In this document: piece after piece, positions 1 through 9,300 of the stretch
Numbering within the stretch: the stretch's first letter is position 1
How the letters are laid out: every line of letters begins with the position of its first letter
Source: Stramenopiles sp. TOSAG23-2
Lineage: Eukaryota; Sar
Length of the DNA stretch: 15,378 nt
Assembly (NCBI GenBank): GCA_900128395.1
Contig: LT649711.1
Span: 1 to 15,378, forward strand
Direction: 5' to 3'
Made by a program: the position numbers and the translations under genes
The notes under the pieces: generated by a model
Databases searched by the model: none
What the model was told of the DNA's origin: nothing
What the model saw: only the letters and a program-made list of their open reading frames with translations

Positions 1-191
1 TTTGCTTTATACAATGAGAGGAGACTATACAATGGAATGAAATGAGATAGTAATATCACCAGTGATGTGATGTGTATCTATCAATCATCTATTCCGATGA
101 ATATGTATCAAATATATATATATATTGAGTTTTCCATTCATACATTCATACATTATTAGATGGTTGTGGGCACGTGGGTGGTGTGGCAATA
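1..191. other. AT-rich flank, no gene seen
   Basis: This stretch is AT-rich and has no coding signal that I trust. It contains a short (AT)n run at about 112-125 and repeated short GAATGA/ATTCAT words. It lies downstream (3' side) of the minus-strand reading frame that ends at 192, so it may include that gene's 3' flank. Confidence 0.5.
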
Positions 192-620
192 TTAAATATA
201 TATAAGATTGGGCTTTACTATAGCATAGGAATAGCATTCAGTCAAGGTGGTAGACCTAATTAGGCCTATAAGGAGCGCCATAAAAAATAACATGAATCTT
301 ACTTCTATTCTTAAATCGCTAGTGATGCCTTGTTGTTCGTTAAGGAAAATGATATACCTAACGATAAAAACAATTTCTGTCGTAAAGCCTGCAACAACAC
401 TCCAAAATAAACCCAAGCCGCTGAAAAGAGAAAAGAAAACAGTGAAAATATTCATTTTCTCATAGTTAACTTCCATCTGCATCGAAGAAAAAACAAATTT
501 AAGAAAAGATAAAGGGGTGTCCTTTTTTGCTTCCAAGGCATCTTTAAATGGCCCTGTGCCATACGAAGTAATTGGAGCGCTACCATTTATATGACTTATA
601 TGGTATTGGCTAAAATACAA
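192..620 (-). CDS. possible exon of a small membrane protein
   Basis: An open minus-strand frame reads about 142 codons to a stop at 192. It has no ATG at its 5' end; the first in-frame ATGs lie about 47 codons in. A TTGTATTTTAG acceptor-like sequence sits just at the 5' boundary (minus strand, near 610-620), so it is better viewed as an internal or terminal exon than a whole gene. It encodes a hydrophilic start, then a hydrophobic stretch rich in F, L, V and I (roughly residues 58-93) and another near residues 108-121, which could be two or three membrane spans. I recognise no family. The 5' end lies only 25 bp from a plus-strand ATG at 646, so one of the two may be spurious. Confidence 0.35.
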   Translation of the reverse strand: MYFSQYHISHINGSAPITSYGTGPFKDALEAKKDTPLSFLKFVFSSMQMEVNYEKMNIFTVFFSLFSGLGLFWSVVAGFTTEIVFIVRYIIFLNEQQGITSDLRIEVRFMLFFMALLIGLIRSTTLTECYSYAIVKPNLIYI

Positions 621-645
621 GTCTAAATCCGATCAACACCAAAGA

Positions 646-924
646 ATGACTGTATCAACGCTTATGGATTCAAATGCCGAATCTATGAGACTACGTCGTA
701 TCACTAAGAAAAAAATAAAGGAGTCAATTATTAACCCTGTTGGATATGCCATCGCGGACTTGACAACACTTTCCGGGAAAGTGGCCGATGAAACACGAAA
801 GAAGGAATTGCAACAAGTGATTGATTATTTAAATCAGTTGTGTGGCAATGACAAAAAGAAGGATGAGACAAATAATAATGAAAAAGAAGTAAAAGCAACT
901 GCTGCGGTAGCGTCGGTGATCTAA
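646..924 (+). CDS. hypothetical small hydrophilic protein
   Basis: This is a 92-codon frame from ATG 646 to TAA 924. The product is charged and helical-looking: a basic segment near residues 17-26 (RLRRITKKKIK), a middle segment with spaced leucines and isoleucines, and a Lys/Asn/Glu-rich tail ending in an alanine/valine run. Amino-acid composition looks more protein-like than the surrounding AT-rich DNA. The frame is also open upstream of the ATG back to about 592, so it could be a 3' exon. No domain recognised, no signal peptide, no membrane segment. It overlaps an antisense frame that I consider a shadow. Confidence 0.35.
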   Translation: MTVSTLMDSNAESMRLRRITKKKIKESIINPVGYAIADLTTLSGKVADETRKKELQQVIDYLNQLCGNDKKKDETNNNEKEVKATAAVASVI

Positions 925-1345
925 GAAGTATGACCGCGGATTTCGGAAGAAAAATGAAATATATGTATTTGCACAATACCAACATATTAACAGCTGATGC
1001 AAACCGTAACTCTTGGGCTCAACCTGATCGTCGAAAAAGCGTTCGATTGTTACCCCATTTTAGAATTCTAAAATTTAGATATGAAAAATGGTTTTAGATA
1101 AAAATATTCTAACAACTTTATTTTAATAAACCCTATTATATTAAAATATAATATCGCGCTTCTGCCTAATTATGCCTAAATTTTCCTAACTTTTCCTAAC
1201 TGCCTAATATTTCTTTGTTATTCTTTATTCTTTTTTATTATAGGATTTTACTGTAATCTAAAAGTTCTACTGAAATCTAACGATATTTTTGATAGAATTA
1301 AGGGAGAAGTCTAAATTACAATCAAAATAACTATATTTGATTTGC
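925..1345. other. AT-rich intergenic stretch
   Basis: No credible gene. The only pattern seen is a cluster of GCCTAA/TCCTAAC words between about 1167 and 1206, with another near 1344, on the plus strand. They are irregularly spaced and too few to be telomeric or a satellite. Poly-T and TATTA-rich segments lie around 1207-1245. It may hold the 3' flank of the minus-strand gene that follows. Confidence 0.4.
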
Positions 1346-1570
1346 CTAACGCCTTACTGATGCACAATGATTTAGAACACAATCTAATCCATTCCCACCC
1401 TTGTTAAGATAGATTACTGTTTGTAACTCTACAAATTCTTCTTTCGAGAGTAACCCCATATTTAAATGAGAGACACCTGGTATTGGATTTGCACGATAAA
1501 ATGGCCGATCACACCATTTACAATCATTGGAATCCTGTTCCGACTGAGTCAGCAATGTACATGTCACCAC
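1346..1570 (-). CDS. possible coding stretch continuing the 1524-1907 minus-strand gene in another frame
   Basis: A minus-strand open frame runs from about 1570 to a stop at 1346, with a cysteine pair (CKWC) near its start and a mixed, protein-like composition. It overlaps the end of the upstream minus-strand coding stretch in a different frame, and the overlap falls in one copy of the 31-bp direct repeat (1514-1544). The simplest reading is the same gene after a frame break, or a separate exon. No family recognised. Confidence 0.25.
   Translation of the reverse strand: MVTCTLLTQSEQDSNDCKWCDRPFYRANPIPGVSHLNMGLLSKEEFVELQTVIYLNKGGNGLDCVLNHCASVRR
1514..1544. repeat. 31-bp direct repeat, copy 1
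   Basis: An exact 31-bp sequence (starts CCATTTACAATC, ends TGTTCCGAC) that is repeated at 1678-1708. The copies are 164 bp apart, which is not a multiple of three, so they are read in different frames on the minus strand. Confidence 0.9.
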
Positions 1571-1910
1571 TTATTCCTTCGACGCCCGGGCGCGCCTTGC
1601 TCCCCGGATCCCCGTTTGAAAGAAAATAATCTTTGTTGATATAAGTATTCCCTCCTTTAACTGAAAATTTTGCAGCGCCATTTACAATCATTGGAATCCT
1701 GTTCCGACCTGCAAATTCAGACAATTGAAATGTGTTATCTTTCACGACCACATTCTTAAAAATACCTTTATTAAGTGCGGCTTTGCAGTTATCACTTATT
1801 GGCAGACATCGGTTGCTCAACCATTGGCATCTTTTCTTACCATCCTTACTTTTATCACGTATACATGCGTCTTCCTTGTCGATTCGGAAACAATGGACAT
1901 TCGCTTTACT
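1524..1910 (-). CDS. coding stretch of an unrecognised extracellular-type protein (partial)
   Basis: The minus-strand frame is open from 2324 to a TGA at 1524, but only the part below about 1910 looks coding; the first ~138 codons are low-complexity and proline/threonine/isoleucine-rich. The coding-like part begins with a small cysteine-rich module (CFRIDKEDAC, later RCQW and RCLP, about six cysteines in 40 residues). A stretch follows that resembles right-handed beta-helix or NHL-type secreted proteins (NVVVKDNTF; later GDMYIADS, which resembles the core of an NHL repeat). Both resemblances are by eye only. The frame ends a few codons after GDMYIADS, inside the first copy of a 31-bp direct repeat, in a way that suggests a frame break. 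It is divergent from the large gene at 2582. Confidence 0.45.
   Translation of the reverse strand, partial: SKANVHCFRIDKEDACIRDKSKDGKKRCQWLSNRCLPISDNCKAALNKGIFKNVVVKDNTFQLSEFAGRNRIPMIVNGAAKFSVKGGNTYINKDYFLSNGDPGSKARPGVEGISGDMYIADSVGTGFQ
1678..1708. repeat. 31-bp direct repeat, copy 2
   Basis: Identical to 1514-1544. In the minus-strand coding frame this copy encodes NRIPMIVNG. It lies on the far side of a GC-rich patch (1580-1615) from copy 1. Confidence 0.9.
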
Positions 1911-2581
1911 TGTCAAGGGTGGTGGCGGGATGTTGCAAAACGTTTGTGGGGGGTTCAGGCGTGAAATGGAAGGATTTAACGTGGTTTTTAGTTTTAAATT
2001 TTCGGTAGTTGTTTTTCCAGTTTGGGTTTTGAGGGGAGATAAAATTTGTAAAATTGGAGTTTTAGTGTGTGTGTTGGGAAATGATGTTTTTGGGTACGTT
2101 TGAGGAGAGTTGAATGGGGTGTGGTTAGTGCGGTGGGAGAATGGAATGTGGTGATCGAGGTAAGAACATTTCTCCGGGTTGAAATGGATGTGGTATGGGG
2201 TATATACGGGGTATGCGGTGTGTATGAATATTGTATAGATGCGTGAATATTTGGGGTGTATTGTTTTAGATTGGTTGTTCGAGAGGATCGATGTAATTAT
2301 TATTTTGTAATTTTGGATAATCATCTGCCATCTGGATATTTAAATTAGCAGGGGAATAGAAGGAGAGATCATTATTATTTTAATTTAAATAATTTAAATA
2401 ATGTACATAATTTAATATAAAAGGTAATAAATAAATAAAGAAGGGAACGTTAAAAAGGAGCAAGTTTGTTCGTGGGTGATTTTCATTTTGTTTTTTATCC
2501 ACCATTAGTTAAGAAAAACAACACACGAATTGTTTTACGTTTACATAAATATTTTTTTTGTAAATCAAAATTATTATAAAA
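1911..2581. promoter_or_regulatory. divergent intergenic region upstream of the large gene
   Basis: This stretch has no convincing coding sequence. It separates the minus-strand gene (coding part below about 1910) from the plus-strand gene starting at 2582, so it should hold both upstream regions. The part from 1960 to 2320 has a G/T-rich plus strand. From 2375 to 2440 it becomes AT-only, with nested TTTAAATAATTTAAAT palindromes and a TATAAAA-like word near 2417. Which element is the promoter cannot be decided from sequence alone. Confidence 0.35.
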
Positions 2582-3301
2582 ATGACGTTAATTTTTATAT
2601 ATTTATTAATAATAATAGTAATAACTGCAACGGTAATGGAGTGCAACGCTTTTGGAGAGAAAGAAGAAATATGTGCGGGGCAGAAGGATGTGATGCACAG
2701 GTTACAACGGGATGGAAAGTTGTGCGATAGCGCGGAAGATTGGAAGGCATGGTTTCATTTGAATTACCCTGGTTGTGGAGAAGACGACAAGTGGGCAGAA
2801 AATAATTTTAAAAATGACGGTGTGAAACTGGTGAAAGAAGAACGTACTACTGGTGATAATGTTTTTATACGTGGCCTGAGTGGGGTATACGAAAAGGAGC
2901 AGAAAGCGGAAACGAAGCAGGAGAGACACTTTGGGAAAATGAACACAGGAAAAATGCCTTTGACGGAGAAGGGAAAACATTTGCAATTGGGTTTTCAGGA
3001 ACGACGGCTTGATGATGACAGTTCACGTGGAAGGGAATTGATAAGTGAATGGGATGGGACGGCAACGAAGGGGTCATTTAATCTTGTTAGGAAAGTAACG
3101 AAGACGAGTGATACGATTGATGTGATGGGTACGCTGGAAATTATTGGAATTGTTGGGAGTGACGGGGTTCGGCCAGCAATTGATGGTGGTGGTACGCCGG
3201 GGTGTTGGAGTAGTTGTCCTGGGCATCGGGTGTTTATAGTACGTAATAGTGATGAATATAAATTACGATTAACAAATATAACAGTTCAGAATGGATACAC
3301 G
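2582..3301 (+). CDS. exon 1: signal peptide, N-terminal region and first beta-helix strands
   Basis: ATG 2582 is followed by a strongly hydrophobic stretch (residues 2-18, I/L/V-rich) and a plausible signal-peptidase site near residue 24 (ECNA-FGEK). The next ~150 residues are charged, contain a few cysteines and match nothing I recognise. From about residue 175 the text becomes beta-helix-like: VMGTLEIIGIVG, then an IDGGG motif, a cysteine pair, and LRLTNITVQNGYT, the usual lead-in to GGG-type coils. The exon ends after ACG at 3301 with donor GTACGT in phase 0 (720 nt, 240 codons). Reading through the donor adds only 18 residues before a stop. Confidence 0.85.
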
Positions 3302-6300
3302 GTACGTTTTCACATTTTATTTTATTATGCTAATTGCTCCAGACTCGTATCTAATTAGCATTTATTCTTTCTTTTTATAACACTGCGTATGTCCCCCTTT
3401 TTATCAAACACAAAGGACTAACATTTGTTTTTTATTATACTTTTGATATGGTATCTCTGTTATGATGTACAGAGCGTAAGTAAACGTTGAATGGTGTAGT
3501 CTTCTTTCTTTTCATCAAACACAAAGGACTAACATTTGGTTTTTATTTTATTCTTTATATTGTATCTCTGTTATGATGTACAGACCGTGAGTAAACGTTG
3601 AATAATGCAGTCTTCTTTCTTTTCATCAAACACAAAGGACTAACATTTGTTTTTTTATTATATTTTTGATATTGTATCTCTGTTATGACGTACAGGGCGT
3701 AAGTAAACGTAGTCTTCTCTCTTTTCATCAAACACAAAGGACTAACATTTGTTTTTTATTATATTTTTGATATTGTATCTCTGTTATGATGTACAGGGCG
3801 TAAGTAAACGGTGAATGGTGTAGTCGTCTCTCTTTTCATCAAACACAAAAGACTAACATTTGTTTTTTATTATACTTTTGATATTGTATCTCTGTTATGA
3901 TGTACAGCAAGTAAGTAAACGTTGAATGGTGCAGTCTTGTTTTTTTCCATCAAACACAAAGGACTAACATTTGTTTTTTTATTATAAAGGGCGGAGGTTT
4001 CTGGATATTTGGTGGATCAGTTTCAATCAGTAGCTGTACTGTGTCAAATAACACAGTCGTAAGTAGTATTTGCTAAAATACGTAGTCTTCTTTCTTTTCA
4101 TCAAACACAAAGGACTAATGTTTGTTTTTTTATTAAATTTTTGATATTGTATCTCTGTTATGATGTACAGATCGTAAGTAAACGTTGAACGGTGTAGTCT
4201 TCTTTCTTTTCATCAAACACAAAGGACTAACATTTGTTTTTTTATTATATTTTGATATTGCATCTCTGTTATGATGTACAGGCCGTAAGTAAACGTTGAA
4301 TGAAGTAATCTTCTTTCTTTTTATCAAACACAAAGTAAACGTTGAACGGTGTAGTCTTCTTTCTTTTCATCAAACACAAAGGACTAATGTTTTTTTTTTT
4401 ATTATATTTTTGATTTTGTATCTCTGTTATGATGTACAGGGCGTAAGTAAACGTTGAACGGTGTAGTCTTCTTTCTTTTCATCAAACACAAAGGACTAAC
4501 ATTTGTTTTTTTATTATATTTTGATATTGCATCTCTGTTATGATGTACAGGCCGTAAGTAAACGTTGAATGAAGTAATCTTCTTTCTTTTTATCAAACAC
4601 AAAAGACTAACATTTGTTTTTTTATTATATTTTGATATTGCATCTCTGTTATGATGTACAGGCCGTAAGTAAACGTTGAATGAAGTAATCTTCTTTCAAG
4701 TAAACGTTGAACGGTGTAGTCTTCTTTCTTTTCATCAAACACAAAGGACTAACATTTGTTTTTTATTATATTTTTGATATTGTGTCTTTGTTATGATACA
4801 CAGGCCGTAAGTAAACGTTGAATAGTGAAGTTGTCTTTCTTTTTATCAAACACAAAAGACTAACATTTGTTTTTTAATTATATTTTGATATTGTATCTCT
4901 GTTATGATGTACAGAGCGTAAGTAAACGTTGAATGGTGTAGTCTTTTTTTTTTTCATCAAGCACAAAGGACTAACATTTGGTTTTTATTATATTTTTGAT
5001 ATTGTATCTCTGTTATGACGTACAGGGCGTAAGTAAACGTAGTCTTCTCTCTTTTCATCAAACACAAAGGACTAACATTTGGTTTTTATTATATTTTTGA
5101 TATTGTATCTCTGTTATGATGCACAGAGCGTAAGTAAACGTTGAATGGTGAAGTCGTCTTTCTTTTTATCAAACACAAAAGACTAATGTTTGTTTTTTTA
5201 TTATATTTTGATATTGCATCTCTGTTATGATGTACAGGCCGTAAGTAAACGTTGAATGGTGTAGTCGTCTTTCTTTTCATCAAACACAAAGGACTAACAT
5301 TTGGTTTTTATTATATTTTTGATATTGTATCTCTGTTATGACGTACAGGGCGTAAGTAAACGTAGTCTTCTTTCTTTTCATCAAACACAAAAGACTAACA
5401 TTTGTTTTTTTATTATATTTAAGGACTAACATTTGGTTTTTATTATATTTTTGATATTGTATCTCTGTTATGATGTATAGCAAGTAAGTAAACGTTGAAT
5501 GGTGCAGTCTTCTTTCTTTTCATCAAACACAAAGGACTAACATTTGTTTTTTTATTATAAAGGGTGGAGGATTCTATATAATGGGTGGATCACTCTCAAT
5601 GAATAGCTGTACTGTGTCAAAGAACACAGCCGTAAGTAGTATTTGCTAAAATACGTAGTCTTCTTTCTTTTCATCAAACACAAAGGACTAATGTTTGTTG
5701 TTTTATTAAATTTTTGATATTGTATCTCTGTTATGATGTACAGATCGTAAGTAAACGTTGAACGGTGTAGTCTTCTTTCTTTTCATCAAACACAAAGGAC
5801 TAATGTTTTTTTTTTTATTATATTTTTGATTTTGTATCTCTGTTATGATGTACAGGGCGTAAGTAAACGTTGAACGGTGTAGTCTTCTTTCTTTTCATCA
5901 AACACAAAAGACTAACATTTGTTGTTTTATTATATTTTTGATATTGTATCTCTGTTATGATGCACAGGCCGTAAGTAAACGTTGAATGAAGTAATCTTCT
6001 TTCTTTTTATCAAACACAAAAGACTAACATTTGTTTTTTTATTATATTTTTGATATTGTATCTCTGTTATGATATATAGTATGTAAGTACATGTTGAATG
6101 GCGAAGTTGTCTTTCTTTTCATCAAACACAAAGGACTAACATTTGTTTTTTATTATATTTTTGATATTGTATCTCTGTTATGACGTACAGGGCGTAAGTA
6201 AACGTAGTCTTCTTTCTTTTCATCAAACACAAAAAACAACAAGAACATTTACGAATAGATACAAAAAAGAGACAGGATATCGTCGGTTACGCCATACAAG

Positions 6301-9300
6301 TTTTTTATTATATTTTTGATATTGTATCTCTGTTATGATGTACAGTCCGTAAGTAAACGTTGAATGGTGAAGTCGTCTTTCTTTTCATCAAACACAAAGG
6401 ACTAACATTTGTTTTTTATTATATTTTGATATTGTATCTCTGTTATGACGTACAGGGCGTAAGTAAACGTAGTCTTCTTTCTTTTCATCAAACACAAAAA
6501 ACAACAAGAACATTTACGAATAGATACAAAAAAGAGACAGGATATCGTCGGTTACGCCATACAAGCAAGAAACAAACATGACCAAGCGACTTATAAAGTT
6601 CAAATTGATGCTTGCGACGATGGCTCTGCGACAACATGCAGCGATAACGACTTGTGGTCTTTTTATCAAACACAAAAGACTAACATTTGTTTTTTATTAT
6701 ATTTTTGATATTGTATCTCTGTTATGATGTACAGGCCGTAAGTGAAACGTTTGTATCCTTTCTCTTAGGTCGTATTGTGTAGGAAATACAAATAGCTAAC
6801 ACTTATATTTGTTTTTATTTACATGTTGTTGTAATATACTAGGGTGGGGGGATTTATATAGATTCAGGAAAATTAGTAATAATATCAAGTCGTTTTATTG
6901 ATAATAAAGCTCTATCTAATAAAGCTTCTACACCAGGGAAGGGACCAAACATCTGCGCCTTACAAACATGCACGCTTATTAACACCACTTTCAATCCACC
7001 AAATTCAATTGCTGGGAAAGCACCGCCACGACTATGCACTGCACAGGTATGTCAACGTGCAATCCCAACATTACCCAATTTCGGCATCAATTGCATCAAC
7101 AAAGCAGTAACAGCAACCGGCAACAACGAAGGTGTTACATGCCTCCCATGCTCTCCGGGTACTTACCTTGCTGAAAATTCATCGTATCCGTCATGCGTGC
7201 CATGTTTCCCTGGAAGAGCAACAAATAAACACGGTCAAGCATCGTGCGACGCTTGCTCACCTGGAAAATATGCAAATACGCAAGGATTAGAAACGTGCGC
7301 ATATTGTGACCCAGGAAAATATGGAAACAACACAGTAACGTGCATCGACGTACCGCCTGGCACATACCCAACTAACTGCTACGATCCATCATCAAGCAAA
7401 GGATGCAGCGAAATTGAAGATTGCCCGCGTGGGTTTTACTGCCCTTCAAAGACACTAGAACCTGTTCGATGCAAACCTGGAACCTACACAAATATTACCG
7501 GTTCCCCACAATGTTCAACGTGTACGAGCGGACGTGTAAATATTGAATACCAGGCAACCAAGTGCAACGCTTGCGTGAAAGGAAAGTATGCACCTCGTGA
7601 AGGCTTAGAAACATGTACTACTTGCAATGATGGAAAGACAACGTTTAATAAAGGCAGCGAAGAATGCAGTGATTGCCCTATTGGAAAATCTGGAACAAAC
7701 GGCATTTGTAATAGTTGTACAAACGGAAGGTATCAAGACGAAGTTGGTCATACGACATGTAAAAACTGTAAAGAAGGAAAACGTTCTGCCGGAACAACAT
7801 GTACACAGTGTCTTGCTGGCAAATATTTATCAGGAAAAATATGCAAAGGGTGTAGTACCGGGAAATACTCTGCAGCTGGAGCAGCAAAATGTTTAGATTG
7901 CCCAAAAGGAAAATGGACAAACCATGATTCGTCTGGATGCAACGATTGCCCTGCTGGATTTTACGGTTTATTAGAGGGCCAAACAAACCAAAGTGATGCT
8001 TGCGTACAGTGTGAGAAAGGAAAATTTAGCTCCTCGATTGGCGCCGATTCAAAAGATTTGTGCAACGACTGCCCACTCGGTACAGCTAGCAATGTTGTAG
8101 GGGCAAATAATTCCAAGTTTTGTTTGCCGTGTGATAAAGGAAAAGTAGCAAATACGTCTGGATCAATAGTATGTTCAACTTGTCCAAATGGTGCATGGGC
8201 TACTGGTGGAAAAGATGTAACCACTGGTACAGGATCAACATTATGCCGTGAATGCGGATTAGGCAAATTTTTAAATAAGACAGTGTGTTCATTATGCCCT
8301 GTTGGAAAGTTCCAAGACCGTTTAGGCCAGATTGCGTGTAGAAAATGTAAAACGGGGCATTCAATCCCAACACGAACAACATGTACCATGTGTCATGCTG
8401 GCGGATATTTAAAAGGAAACGAATGCGTTGCTTGTGAGAAAGGAAAATATTCTTTAGCTGGTAATAGCAAATGCGTGGGGTGTTTACTTGGCCAGTATGC
8501 AAAGTTAGATATAAAGAACCCAAATATTTACCCCGTTGCGACATCGTCCGGGTGTTATTTGTGTAGATCAGGATTGTACGGTATTAAACAAGGTGAAACA
8601 AAAGCATCTAATGCTTGCCATAGCTGCCCAAAAGGAAAATTCGGTACAGCAACGGGCGCTGATTCGATAAAATTGTGCAACGACTGCCCACTCGGTACAG
8701 CTAGTAATGTTGTAGGGGCAAACAATTCCAAGTTTTGTTTGCCGTGTGATAAAGGAAAAGTAGCAAATATGTCGGGATCAAAGTTATGTCATGTATGTAG
8801 TGTTGGTTACGTTGCAGGCGGAGCTAGTATTAGTAATGGCCAATTGGGAGCTACCTTATGTCAGCCATGTAGTGTTGGAAAACATGGAGTAGATAAAGCT
8901 GAAAAATGCGAGTCGTGTAGTCAAGGGAAATTTCAAAATCGCGAGGGTACTAAACGATGCAATGAGTGCCTTCCTGGGTTTTACAGTGGCTTCGAAGGAT
9001 TGCCAAAGTGTATTGAATGCCCCCCTGGGCGTGCAAACACATTTAAAGATAGACATGCATGCAATGCATGCGAAATTGGGCGATTTGCTAATGTATCTGG
9101 TTTAAAAGAATGTTTCCGTTGTGGTGATGGCGAATCAACTTATATTAATGGTAGCGTTGCATGTTTGCCGTGCCAAAAGGGCAAAGCAGGTAGAAATGGT
9201 AATTGTAATTTTTGTTATGGAGAGAACCAATATTCAGACGTCGAGGGTTTAAAACACTGCAAAATTTGCCCTGGTGCCACTGTACCGGATAAAGTTCATA

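Larger units (their letters stand above)
3385..6750 (+). repeat. tandem array of ~111-bp units carrying acceptor and donor splice signals
   Basis: About 25 units, modal period 111-112 bp. Units of 101 bp lack the ten bases TTGAATGGTG between AAACG and TAGTC. Parts of a unit in order: GTAAGTAAACG; GTAGTCTTCTTTC; ATCAAACACAAAGG; ACTAACATTTG; a T-rich run; GATATTGTATCTCTG; TTATGATGTACAG; three nucleotides; then the next GTAAGT. The three-base element starts at 3473, 3584, 3696, 3797, 3908, 4171, 4282, 4440, 4551, 4662, 4804, 4915, 5026, 5127, 5240, 5349, 5481, 5744, 5856, 5968, 6080, 6191, 6346, 6466 and 6735. Truncated joints occur near 4335, 4697 and 5421. The array contains two real coding exons and two fragments of another gene. 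Short minus-strand open frames inside it (Met-Cys-Leu... peptides) are repeat translations, not genes. Confidence 0.95.
5632..6842 (+). other. intron 3 region, 8 repeat units plus two foreign inserts
   Basis: Donor GTAAGT at 5632, acceptor ATACTAG ending 6842; 1211 nt as one intron. The three-base elements in order are ATC, GGC, GCC, TAT, GGC, TCC, GGC and GCC. Copies of a discoidin-gene segment lie at 6225-6300 and 6490-6658. The last ~100 nt (6738-6842) diverge from the repeat but keep a TAGCTAAC branch-like site. Confidence 0.7.

Noticed and set aside
1160-1210. Telomere-like CCTAAC repeats
   Set aside because: Only a few irregular copies with different spacers; not a tandem telomeric array.
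1965-2324. N-terminal part of the minus-strand frame that starts at 2324
   Set aside because: Composition is low-complexity (Thr/Pro/Ile/His), with no signal peptide and no motif; the coding look begins only below about 1910.
3555-5483. Several minus-strand open frames of 60-67 codons (Met-Cys-Leu... peptides)
   Set aside because: They are translations of the tandem repeat itself; similarity between them reflects the DNA repeat and not protein conservation.
6488-6673. Minus-strand open frame that matches a plus-strand frame at 12420-12650
   Set aside because: Both are antisense shadows of the discoidin coding segment and its intron copy. The match is explained by the copied DNA.
3385-6750. 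CRISPR-like repeat array
   Set aside because: Units are full-length tandem repeats without unique spacers, in eukaryotic intron context, with splice signals in every unit.
7484-8544. Long minus-strand open frames opposite the cysteine array
   Set aside because: The plus strand has an 830-codon frame with regular CxxC modules; the antisense frames come from its codon bias.
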